Of a stretch of 64,000 nt of DNA, positions 8,762 to 16,268 are shown one piece after another. Each line of letters begins with the position of its first letter. Position 1 is the first letter of the stretch. A model generated the notes under the pieces. It saw only the letters and a program-made list of their open reading frames with translations. It was not told the origin of the DNA and ran no database searches. The DNA is from Rathayibacter sp. VKM Ac-2760 (lineage in GTDB: Bacteria > Actinomycetota > Actinomycetes > Actinomycetales > Microbacteriaceae). The DNA is taken from the NCBI RefSeq assembly GCF_009834185.1, contig NZ_CP047173.1, positions 3,286,001-3,350,000 on the forward strand, read 5' to 3'. The position numbers and the translations under genes were made by a program.

Positions 8762-9247
8762 TCACTGATGGGGGGCCTCCACGGAGTCGGACGGGGTCTT
8801 CGGATCGAGGCCGGCGGTGCGCCGCTCGAGGTACTGCTCGACCTCGCGGGCGATGCGGGTCTCGACGAAGAAGGACAGGGTGGGCACGACTCCGCCGAGC
8901 GCGATGAGGATGAACCGCGAGAACGGCCAGCGCATCAGGCTCCACAGGCGGAAGTCGGCGAAGAGGTAGACGACGTAGAACCAGCCGTGCGCGATCAGGA
9001 TGCCGGTGGACAGGTTCGCGCCCGTCCCGCTCGACTTCCACTCGCCGCCCGGCACCTCGTACATCGGGGCGAAGTGCGCGATCCCCTGCTGGCCGAAGAC
9101 GAACAGCTCGAGGTGGAACACGTACTTCAGCAGCATCTCGGCGCAGAGCAGCAGGAGCATGACGCCGGTGATGATCGAGGTCACCCGGTAGAAGCGCAGC
9201 GCGCTCCGGATCGCAGGGAACTGCGCGGGCTTGGGCTCGAGGGGCAT
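8762..9247 (-). CDS. DUF3817 membrane protein
   Basis: 161-residue integral membrane protein with four hydrophobic segments, matching the actinobacterial DUF3817 family (YdzA-like/integral membrane). A typical motif is the FYRVTSIITG opening and GWFYVVYLFADF. Function unknown. The ATG lies 7 nt after a TAAACT box at 9255-9260, so leaderless transcription is likely. That -10 box overlaps the stop codon of the SURF1 gene. Its own 3' end overlaps the region where guaA translation begins. Confidence 0.82.
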   Translation of the reverse strand: MPLEPKPAQFPAIRSALRFYRVTSIITGVMLLLLCAEMLLKYVFHLELFVFGQQGIAHFAPMYEVPGGEWKSSGTGANLSTGILIAHGWFYVVYLFADFRLWSLMRWPFSRFILIALGGVVPTLSFFVETRIAREVEQYLERRTAGLDPKTPSDSVEAPHQ

Positions 9248-9254
9248 GAGGACC

Positions 9255-9260
9255 AGTTTA
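9255..9260 (-). promoter_or_regulatory. -10 box for leaderless DUF3817-guaA mRNA
   Basis: TAAACT, 7 nt before ATG at 9247. It shares bases with the SURF1 stop codon. Confidence 0.5.
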
Positions 9261-10079
9261 CGGGGCGGAGGAGGCGACCGGGCTCGGGGCCGCGGCCTCG
9301 GCGGCGTCCAGCGCCTCCTCGGTCTCGCGCTCCCAGGCGTCGCGCACGAGGCGGAACCAGAGGTAGAGCGCGAAGCCCGCGAAGACGACCCACTCGATCG
9401 CGTAGAAGACGTTGAGCCAGTTCAGCGAGACGTCGGTCACCCGGGCGGGCGAGTCGATCGCCTCGAGACCGGCGACGGGTCGGTCGACGACGACGTAGCC
9501 CTGGTAGACGTCCAGCGGAGGGTCGGGCCAGCGGTTGATCAGAGCCGGGATCGACAGCGCGGTGAGCGTCAGCGGATCGGTGCCCTCGGCCGGGACCTCT
9601 GCGGCCTCGTTCGCGACCAGGCGACCGGTGAACGCGACGGGCGCCGCTTCCGCGCCGTCGTTCAGGGCGTCGGCGACGCTCTGCGCCTGCTCCCGGTCGG
9701 CGGTCCAGCCGTAGGCGAGGACGAGATCGGCGGTCGTCGTGCGGGTGCGCGCGATGACCCACCAGCCCGGCTCCTCGCCGTTCAGCCGGCCGCCGAGGAT
9801 CTCGGCGCCGCCCGGGACGAACTCCGACGCGCCCTCGACGCGCTGGCCGTCGGCCGTCGCCGTGATCGGGCGCGACGGCGCGGCGACGTCGTCGAGCGCG
9901 AGAGCGGTCTCGGAGACGCCGGAGTCGGGGGCCGCGGCCTCGACCGCTCGGCCGACCTGCCACTGGCCGAGGGCCGCGAAGAGCCCCGCGATCACGAGGG
10001 CCAGCACGAGCGCCGCGAGCCAGCGCGGGCGCCGGGCGACCTGCCAGACCGTGCTCTGCGGCGGGGCACTCTGCGTCAT
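9258..10079 (-). CDS. SURF1 family protein
   Basis: 273 residues with one N-terminal and one C-terminal membrane segment (WLAALVLALVIAGLFAALG and FYAIEWVVFAGFALYLW) around an extracytoplasmic domain. This is the layout of SURF1, an assembly factor for cytochrome c oxidase. The GxWQ-like motif GQWQVGRA follows the first segment. GAGGAA lies upstream of the ATG. No oxidase genes are visible nearby. Confidence 0.85.
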   Translation of the reverse strand: MTQSAPPQSTVWQVARRPRWLAALVLALVIAGLFAALGQWQVGRAVEAAAPDSGVSETALALDDVAAPSRPITATADGQRVEGASEFVPGGAEILGGRLNGEEPGWWVIARTRTTTADLVLAYGWTADREQAQSVADALNDGAEAAPVAFTGRLVANEAAEVPAEGTDPLTLTALSIPALINRWPDPPLDVYQGYVVVDRPVAGLEAIDSPARVTDVSLNWLNVFYAIEWVVFAGFALYLWFRLVRDAWERETEEALDAAEAAAPSPVASSAP

Positions 10080-10171
10080 GGATTCCTCGATCGGGGGCGG
10101 ATCCGCTCCGTGACGGCGGACCGACGAAGCCTAGCCAACCCGGGTGGGAGCTCCCTCGGATCGCTGCCCCT

Positions 10172-10381
10172 GATGCTGGTCGGGCAGCCCCGCAGGGGCG
10201 TCCCATGCTGGTCGAGTAGCCCCGCAGGGGCGTCCCATGCTGGTCGAGTAGCCCCGCAGGGGCGTATCGAGACCCACCGTCACCTGCACGTCCGGCGGAG
10301 GCGGATCTCGATACGCCCGCTGCGCGGGCTACTCGATCAGCAAGCTCTGCCCACCGCGCGAGCCCCTCGATCAGCGGGCCG
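10172..10381. repeat. Dispersed BIME-like repeat, copy 1 (downstream of khtU)
   Basis: Three direct units of about 33 bp (10174, 10207, 10240) built around GTCGAGTAGCCCCGCAGGGG, then a conserved ~40-bp spacer. An inverted unit follows at 10303-10341 and a partial one at 10363-10378. Each full unit is an imperfect palindrome ending in TCGA. The stretch 10256-10344 is nearly identical to 28766-28853. Confidence 0.85.
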
Positions 10382-10385
10382 TGGC

Positions 10386-11831
10386 TCAGTAGTCGGGCTC
10401 GCGGGGTCGCCGCGGCCGGTCGGAGTCGATCCCGTCCGACTGCTGCATCGCCTGGTCGATCAGGGCCTGCCGCATCGGATCGGGGAACTCGTCGTCGAGC
10501 TCGTCGCGCTCGATCGGGCGGTGCGGCCGCGGCGTCGGCTCGACGACCGCCGTCTCCGCGGTGTCGGTCGTCGGACGCTCGTCCGACGGGTCCTCCGCCA
10601 TCGCCGCCTCGACGAGCGCGAAGTCCTCCTCCGCCATCGCCCCGCGGGCGGCCGGCTTCACCCGGTGCCGCCGGCGCGACAGCGCGAGCCCGATGCTCTC
10701 CGAGCGCGACGCGAGGATCGGGCCGATGATCGCCATGATCAGCACGTAGAGACCGGCGAACGGCTGGATCCGCTCGTCGAGCCCCGCCGAGAGCGAGAGC
10801 GTCGCGAGGATCAGCGCGAACTCGCCGCGGTTGTGCAGGATGAAGGCCGCGTTCAGGCCCGCCCGCGGACCGAGCTTGTTCAGCCACGCGACGAACTGGC
10901 CGGCGCCGAGGTTGAGCACGATCGTCATCACCGACGCGGCGATCACCGGGACCACGACGTCCGGGAAGGCGCCCGGGTCGAGCCCGAGCCCGAAGTTGAC
11001 GAAGAAGAAGGCGCCGAAGACGTCGCGGAGCGGGATCGCGATCCGCTCCACCCGCGCCCGGAACCGGGTCGCGCCGATCACCAGGCCGATCAGGAAGGCG
11101 CCGATCGCGTCGGTGACGCCGAGGATCTCGCCGATCCCGCCGAAGAGGATCGCGAGCCCGAAGAACAGGATCGTGAACAGCTCGTCGTCGCGCGTGCGGA
11201 ACAGCTGCGAGACGACCCGGCCGCCCCAGCGCGCCAGCGCGAACATCACCACGAGGAACGCGAACGCGATGAGCAGCTTGAGCACCACCGGCCACGGCTC
11301 CGTCTCGCCCGAGAGCACGACGGAGACGATCGCCAGGTAGACCGCGATGAAGATGTCCTCCACCACGGTGACGCCGAGGATCATCGGCGTCTCGGGGTTG
11401 GCGAGCCGCTTGAGCTCGATCAGCAGCTTCGTCACAATCGCGCTCGAGCTCGTCGCCGTGATGCCCGCGATGATGAGGGCCTCGCGGCTCCCCCAGCCCA
11501 GCAGGAAGCCGAAGCCGAGCCCGACCGCCATGTTGACGGCGATGTAGGAGCCGCCGGAGAGGATCAGCCGCCCGGCATTGCCGTAGAACTCGTCCTGGTC
11601 GAACTCCAGGCCGAGGTTGAACAGCAGCAGGATCAGCCCGAAGACCGCCGTCAGCTCGATGTAGGACGACTCGAAGTCGAGCGGGAAGAGGTGGAAGTTC
11701 GGGCTCGCGAGCAGGCCGACGACCATGTAGATCGGGATGGCCGGGAGACCGATCGTCCGCCCGAGCCGCCCGAGGACGTAGGCGACGACGAACAGGACGC
11801 CGAGGACGATGAGGTCTTCGCCGTGGTGCAT
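10386..11831 (-). CDS. khtU: Monovalent cation:H+ antiporter, KhtU-like (CPA2)
   Basis: 481 residues, about 12 hydrophobic segments, CPA2 (KefB/KhtU-type) exchanger that would move K+ out in exchange for protons. The opening GRTIGLPAIPIYMVVGLL, the LLLFNLGLEF segment and GVTDAIGAFLIGLVIG match this class. A hydrophilic ~100-residue C-terminus replaces a TrkA-N domain. It starts 2 nt after the stop of the TrkA-C partner gene, a khtTU-type operon. The symbol is by analogy with Bacillus subtilis. Confidence 0.82.
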   Translation of the reverse strand: MHHGEDLIVLGVLFVVAYVLGRLGRTIGLPAIPIYMVVGLLASPNFHLFPLDFESSYIELTAVFGLILLLFNLGLEFDQDEFYGNAGRLILSGGSYIAVNMAVGLGFGFLLGWGSREALIIAGITATSSSAIVTKLLIELKRLANPETPMILGVTVVEDIFIAVYLAIVSVVLSGETEPWPVVLKLLIAFAFLVVMFALARWGGRVVSQLFRTRDDELFTILFFGLAILFGGIGEILGVTDAIGAFLIGLVIGATRFRARVERIAIPLRDVFGAFFFVNFGLGLDPGAFPDVVVPVIAASVMTIVLNLGAGQFVAWLNKLGPRAGLNAAFILHNRGEFALILATLSLSAGLDERIQPFAGLYVLIMAIIGPILASRSESIGLALSRRRHRVKPAARGAMAEEDFALVEAAMAEDPSDERPTTDTAETAVVEPTPRPHRPIERDELDDEFPDPMRQALIDQAMQQSDGIDSDRPRRPREPDY

Positions 11832-11833
11832 CC

Positions 11834-12352
11834 TCAGGCTCCGGGCGGCGTCTCGGGAGCCTTGGCGAAGACGCCGGAGCGGAAGAAGGCGAAGGCCTTG
11901 GCGACCTTCTCGGGGCTGCCGGCGACGACGAGGGTGTCGCCGGGGAACACCCGGAAGTCGGGGGCGGGAGCAGGATTGGCCGCGTCGCCGCGGACGACGG
12001 CGACGACGGTCAGGCCGACGATGCCGCGGTCGGCCGGCTTGCCGAGCTGCTGCCCCGCGATGTGGTCGTCGTAGTCGACGGTGAACCAGTCGATCGAGAG
12101 GCCGGGGATCTGATCGAGCGCGGTGAGCGACTCGGTGATCTGGGTGCCGCCGAGCAGCTCGGCGAGGGTGTGCGCCTCGTCGTCACTGAGGCGGAGCGAG
12201 ACCTTGGCGCCGTCCTGGTCGCCCTCGGCGAAGGTGATCAGGTCGCTGTGGCCGGAGCGGTGCGCGATGACGCCGACCTTCCCGCCGTCCGCGGTGAGGA
12301 AGGTGTGCAGAACGCCGACACCGGGCAGCTTGACCCTGCGGACCTCGACCAT
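11834..12352 (-). CDS. khtT: KhtT-like regulatory subunit (TrkA-C domain)
   Basis: 172-residue cytoplasmic protein: an N-terminal KhtT-type domain (VEVRRVKLPGVG) and a C-terminal TrkA-C domain (FRVFPGDTLVVAGSPEKV). In B. subtilis the partner KhtT binds c-di-AMP through TrkA-C and controls KhtU; the same role is inferred here. The ATG at 12352 has GGAG 5 nt upstream. A TAAACT -10-like box lies at 12402-12407, about 50 nt upstream. Confidence 0.82.
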   Translation of the reverse strand: MVEVRRVKLPGVGVLHTFLTADGGKVGVIAHRSGHSDLITFAEGDQDGAKVSLRLSDDEAHTLAELLGGTQITESLTALDQIPGLSIDWFTVDYDDHIAGQQLGKPADRGIVGLTVVAVVRGDAANPAPAPDFRVFPGDTLVVAGSPEKVAKAFAFFRSGVFAKAPETPPGA

Positions 12353-12440
12353 GCGTGCTCCATCCGCGCCTGACGGCGCTCCGACCTCGGGGGATGCCCC
12401 CAGTTTAGGCGGGCAGCCCCCCTCCCCCGCGGCCGTTCGC

Positions 12441-12749
12441 CCACGGAGGACCCGCCGACCGGCCGCCGCCGCCGAGGCGTCCTCGAAGTACGCAGATCCG
12501 CGATTCCTCCGCGGCCGCACCCCCGAGCAGGCGCTCCTCGACGAGTAGCGCCGGGAGGACCGCCTCCGCGCCCTCGTCAGCGGCCTCGTCCGCTGGCGCC
12601 GGCAGTACGCCTACGCCGCACGCCCGATGCTCGCCGCTCTCGCGCGCGCCGGAGTCCACCCCGGCGAGACGGCCTCGAACGGTCGAAGCGTCCAGCTGCT
12701 GCAGGACGTCTCGACCGTTCGGGGACGCCTCGGCGGGGCCGCCGGCTAG
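12441..12749 (+). pseudogene. Degenerate small gene interrupted by an amber codon
   Basis: This frame has the GC3 pattern of a real gene on both sides of a single in-frame TAG at 12546-12548. Before the stop it reads SKYADPRFLRGRTPEQ; after it, RALVSGLVRWRRQYAYAARP to the terminal TAG at 12747-12749. No start codon with a ribosome binding site was found. A Tyr TAC to TAG change would explain the break. The final TAG overlaps the guaB3 stop on the other strand. Family not recognised. Confidence 0.4.
12676..12721. terminator. Hairpin near the guaB3 3' end
   Basis: Perfect 11-bp arms CGAACGGTCGA/TCGACCGTTCG with a smaller GTCC/GGAC inner stem, 25 nt after the guaB3 stop codon. A plausible terminator for guaB3. 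Confidence 0.45.
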
Positions 12750-13864
12750 CTGGGCTGGTACGGGGCGACGACGACCTCGACACGCTGGAACTCCTTGAGG
12801 TCGGAGTAGCCGGTGGTCGCCATCGAGCGGCGCAGGGCGCCGATCAGGTTCGCAGTGCCGTTCGCGTCGGTCGCGGGGCCGTAGAGCACCTGCTCCAGGG
12901 TGCCGACGGTGCCGACCTCGACGCGGCGGCCGCGCGGGAGCTGCTGGTGGTGCGCCTCCGCCCCCCAGTGCCAGCCGCCGCCGGGGGCGTCGGTCGCGCG
13001 GGCGAGCGCCGAGCCGAGCATCACGGCGTCCGCGCCGACCGCGATGGCCTTCACGATGTCGCCGGAGGTGCCCAGGCCGCCGTCCGCGATCACGTGCACG
13101 TAGCGGCCGCCGGACTCGTCGAGGTAGTCGCGGCGAGCGCCGGCGACGTCCGCGACCGCCGTGGCCATCGGCGCCTGGATGCCGAGCGTCGCACGCGTCG
13201 TCGAGGCGGCACCGCCGCCGAAGCCGACGAGGACGCCCGCGGCGCCCGTGCGCATCAGGTGCAGCGCCGCGGTGTAGGTCGAGGCGCCGCCGACGATGAC
13301 GGGCACGTCGAGCTCGTAGATGAACTTCTTCAGATTCAGCGGCTCGGTGTCCCGCGAGACGTGCTCCGCCGACACCGTCGTCCCGCGGATGACGAAGACG
13401 TCCACCCCCGCGTCGACGACGGTCTGGTACAGCTCAGCGGTCCGCTGCGGCGACAGCGCGCCGGCGACCGTCACGCCGGCAGCGCGGATCTCGGCCAGCC
13501 GCGCCGTCACCAGCTCCGGCTTCACCGGCTCCGAGTAGATCTCCTGCATGCGCTGCGTCGCGCGCTCCGCCGGCAGCTCCCGGATCTCCGCGAGCAGCGG
13601 CTCCGGGTCCTCGTAGCGCGTCCACAGCCCCTCGAGATCGAGGACGCCCAGCGCCCCCAGCCGCCCCAGCGTGATCGCCGTCGCCGGCGACACCACCGAG
13701 TCCATCGGCGCCGCCAGGATCGGAGTGCTGAACTGGTACGCGTCGATCGCCCACTTCACCGACACCACCTCCGGATCGCGGGTCCGGCGGCTCGGGACGA
13801 CCGCGATGTCGTCGAAGGCGTACGCGCGGCGAGCGCGCTTGGCGCGCCCGATCTCGATCTCCAT
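12746..13864 (-). CDS. guaB3: GuaB3 family IMP dehydrogenase-related protein
   Basis: 372-residue (beta/alpha)8 protein of the actinobacterial GuaB3 family, related to IMP dehydrogenase but without CBS domains. Signature features are the N-terminal EIEIGRAKRARRAYAFDDI and the long FGGGAASTTR insert where IMPDH has its catalytic Cys loop. VIADGGLGTSGDIVKAIAVG resembles the phosphate-binding region. The biochemical role is unsettled in the family. The ATG at 13864 is preceded by TAAACT-7nt, predicting a leaderless mRNA, which argues against the longer open frame upstream. Confidence 0.9.
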   Translation of the reverse strand: MEIEIGRAKRARRAYAFDDIAVVPSRRTRDPEVVSVKWAIDAYQFSTPILAAPMDSVVSPATAITLGRLGALGVLDLEGLWTRYEDPEPLLAEIRELPAERATQRMQEIYSEPVKPELVTARLAEIRAAGVTVAGALSPQRTAELYQTVVDAGVDVFVIRGTTVSAEHVSRDTEPLNLKKFIYELDVPVIVGGASTYTAALHLMRTGAAGVLVGFGGGAASTTRATLGIQAPMATAVADVAGARRDYLDESGGRYVHVIADGGLGTSGDIVKAIAVGADAVMLGSALARATDAPGGGWHWGAEAHHQQLPRGRRVEVGTVGTLEQVLYGPATDANGTANLIGALRRSMATTGYSDLKEFQRVEVVVAPYQPS

Positions 13865-13871
13865 GGCGCCG

Positions 13872-13877
13872 AGTTTA
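13872..13877 (-). promoter_or_regulatory. -10 box for leaderless guaB3 mRNA
   Basis: TAAACT, 7 nt before the guaB3 ATG. Confidence 0.5.
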
Positions 13878-14078
13878 CCGGTGGCTCGCTCCTCGCTTCG
13901 CTCGTCGCTCACCCGCGGTCGGCTCGAGCGCATGGTCGCGTCCCGTAGAGCGTCCTGCGTCCGCGCACGCCGATCCGCTGGCACGCGGATCGCCGGATAG
14001 CGCTCCCACCTTCCGAACGTCCGCGTTCGATCGCCCACGCTCAGAGGCGAGCCGACGCGCCGACGCAGGCGCGGGTGG

Positions 14079-14160
14079 GGCAGTCGCGGCGGGCGCCGCC
14101 CGCTCGCGCTGCCGACAGCAGGCGCAGTCGCGGCGGCGCTTCAGCGCCGCTCGCGCTGCG
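14079..14160. repeat. Two adjacent related GC hairpins
   Basis: Hairpins at 14079-14113 and 14123-14160 share a GCAGTCGCGGCGG left arm and a TCGCGCTGC right arm, each with one bulge on either side. They lie in the 500-bp non-coding gap between guaB3 and guaB. Confidence 0.55.
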
Positions 14161-14205
14161 TCCTTCGGTCTTCAGAAGGGACCGTGAGCCCCGAGTGGGA
14201 GGTGG

Positions 14206-14287
14206 CGGATCGTGATGGCGGCCCCTCCGGCGTGGTGGGCGTATGGGCCGAAGGCCCATCGGGCAGAGGGGCCGCCATCACGATCCG
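14206..14287 (-). repeat. 22-bp perfect inverted repeat with inner hairpin, downstream of guaB
   Basis: Arms 14206-14227 and 14266-14287 pair without mismatch. Inside is a second perfect stem ATGGGCC-GAA-GGCCCAT (14243-14259). It begins 77 nt after the guaB stop, so it may end the guaB transcript. Its size exceeds an ordinary terminator. Confidence 0.75.
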
Positions 14288-14312
14288 ACGCCGACCCCCA
14301 CCAGAACTCCCC

Positions 14313-14362
14313 CGCCAGCACCAGCAGCCGGCCAGCAGCCAGCCAGCAACCAGCCAGCAGCG
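14313..14362. repeat. CAGC-rich low-complexity stretch
   Basis: About 50 bp of repeated CCAGCAG/CCAGC words immediately after the guaB stop codon. No coding sense is seen in it. Confidence 0.5.
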
Positions 14363-14363
14363 A

Positions 14364-15866
14364 TCAGCGCCGGTAGTTCGGCGCCTCCACCACCATCTGC
14401 ACATCGTGCGGGTGCGACTCCTTCAACCCGGCGGCCGTGATCCGCACGAACTTCCCCCGCTCCTTCAACTCGCCGATCGTCCGCGCGCCGACGTAGAACA
14501 TCGACTGCCGCAGCCCCCCCGCCAGCTGATACGCCACGTTGGCCAGCGGCCCGCGATACGGCACCTGCCCTTCGATGCCCTCCGCGATCAGCTTGTCGTC
14601 GGTGGGGACGTCGGACTGGAAGTAGCGGTCCTTGGAGTAGGACGTGCGCTCGCCGCGGGTCTGCAGGGCGCCGAGGGAGCCCATGCCGCGGTAGGTCTTG
14701 AACTGCTTGCCGTTCTGGAAGACGAGGTCGCCGGGGCTCTCGGCGCAGCCGGCGAGGAGTGAGCCGAGCATGACGGTGTCGGCGCCCGCGACGAGGGCCT
14801 TGGCGATGTCGCCGGAGTACTGCAGGCCGCCGTCGGCGATCACGGGGACGCCGGACTCGCGGGCGGCGAGCGACGCCTCGTAGACGGCGGTGACCTGGGG
14901 CACGCCGACTCCGGCGACGACGCGGGTGGTGCAGATGGAGCCGGGTCCGACGCCGACCTTGATGGCGTCGGCGCCCGCGTCGACGAGCGCCTGGGCGCCG
15001 GAGCGGGTGGCGACGTTGCCGCCGATGACGTCGACGCCGGCGAAGGCGGAGTCGGCCTTGAGGCGGCGGATGATCTCGAGCACGCCGGCCGAGTCGCCGT
15101 TGGCGGTGTCGACGACGAGCACGTCGACTCCGGCGTCGAGCAGCGCGGTCGCGCGCTGCCAGGCGTCGCCGAAGAAGCCGATGGCGGCGCCGACGCGCAG
15201 GCGCCCCTCCTCGTCCTTCGTTGCGTTCGGGTACTGCTCGGACTTGTCGAAGTCCTTGACCGTGATGAGGCCGGCGAGCTTGCCCTGCGCGTCGACGAGG
15301 GGCAGCTTCTCGATCTTGTGCTGCGCGAAGAGCGCGATGACCTCGCTGTCGGGGATGCCGACGCGGCCGGTGATGAGGCCGGAGCTCGTCATCACGTCGC
15401 GGACGAGGGTGCTCGCCTTCTCGAACGGCGAGACGAAGCGCATGTCGCGGTTGGTGATGATGCCGACGAGCACGCCGGCCGAGTCGACCACGGGGAGCCC
15501 GCTGATCCGGTACTGACCGCAGAGCTCGTCGACCTGCGCGACGGTCGCGTCGGGCGTCGTCGTGACGGGGTTGGAGACCATGCCCGACTCGCTGCGCTTG
15601 ACGCGGTCGACCTGGTCGGCCTGGTCGGCGATGGAGAGGTTGCGGTGCAGGACGCCGAAGCCGCCCTGGCGTGCCATCGCGATCGCCATCCGCGACTCGG
15701 TGACGGTGTCCATCGCCGCGGAGAGCAGCGGTGTCGCGACCGTGATGCGCTTCGTCAGGCGGGACGCCGTGTCGGCCTCGCTCGGGATGACGTCGGTGTG
15801 CCCGGGGAGGAGCATGACGTCGTCGTAGGTGAGTCCGAGGAATCCGAAGGGATCCGGCTGGTCCAT
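14364..15866 (-). CDS. guaB: IMP dehydrogenase
   Basis: 500 residues. Oxidises IMP to XMP with NAD+, the first committed step of GMP synthesis; its product is the substrate of GuaA at 7-8.7 kb. Barrel residues surround two CBS domains (about residues 95-215). The catalytic loop motif GPGSICTTR and the flap ERTSYSKDRYFQ are visible, with YRGMGSLGAL nearby. AAGGGG precedes the ATG at a good distance; an open extension upstream is disregarded. Confidence 0.97.
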   Translation of the reverse strand: MDQPDPFGFLGLTYDDVMLLPGHTDVIPSEADTASRLTKRITVATPLLSAAMDTVTESRMAIAMARQGGFGVLHRNLSIADQADQVDRVKRSESGMVSNPVTTTPDATVAQVDELCGQYRISGLPVVDSAGVLVGIITNRDMRFVSPFEKASTLVRDVMTSSGLITGRVGIPDSEVIALFAQHKIEKLPLVDAQGKLAGLITVKDFDKSEQYPNATKDEEGRLRVGAAIGFFGDAWQRATALLDAGVDVLVVDTANGDSAGVLEIIRRLKADSAFAGVDVIGGNVATRSGAQALVDAGADAIKVGVGPGSICTTRVVAGVGVPQVTAVYEASLAARESGVPVIADGGLQYSGDIAKALVAGADTVMLGSLLAGCAESPGDLVFQNGKQFKTYRGMGSLGALQTRGERTSYSKDRYFQSDVPTDDKLIAEGIEGQVPYRGPLANVAYQLAGGLRQSMFYVGARTIGELKERGKFVRITAAGLKESHPHDVQMVVEAPNYRR

Positions 15867-16112
15867 CAATGCCCCTTTTGCAGGTCGAGCGGGTGCCCGG
15901 AGGTGGAGGTGGCGCGTCCGGTCACGGGTGTCCCGGATGCTCAAGCTTAAGCGCGCGAGGGCGCCGGGTATTCCGGCGCCGGAGCCCGCGGGAGGTGCCC
16001 CGGACGCGCGCGCGACCCGTGCGGGGGACACGGGAGCGCTCTCCGCCCCGCATAATGTCGTCACGCAGTAGTGCAGGTGGGGAAACACCGCCGACACATG
16101 CGGAACGTATGG

Positions 16113-16130
16113 TCAACCAACGTTGTTTGA
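16113..16130. promoter_or_regulatory. 18-bp imperfect palindrome between guaB and livH
   Basis: TCAACCAACGTTGTTTGA is symmetric about AACGTT with one mismatched pair. It lies in the 402-bp divergent gap, 138 nt before livH. A TTGAC word at each flank could be a -35 element for either direction. The rest of the gap holds no gene that I can support. Confidence 0.45.
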
Positions 16131-16268
16131 CGACGGCGATCCGGGCGCGCCCGGGGACCCCATCCGTCTGTGCACCCTGACGAGAGGTAGACGTCTTGCT
16201 CACAGCCAGCCGTTCGACGCGCCACAAGCGCGCGACGACCCTGCATCCGACGGACCGGGAGGCCCCCC

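Noticed and set aside
10172..10381. CRISPR array
   Set aside because: Repeats are palindromic, vary in orientation, have conserved spacers and no cas genes nearby.
12353..12440. N-terminal extension of the KhtT-like protein
   Set aside because: The upstream frame has no conserved residues, whereas ATG at 12352 has a ribosome binding site and fits the family length.
13881..13912. GCTCGCTCCTCGCTTCGCTC-type stretch before guaB3 as a hairpin
   Set aside because: The halves are direct rather than inverted repeats, so no real stem forms; low-complexity sequence.
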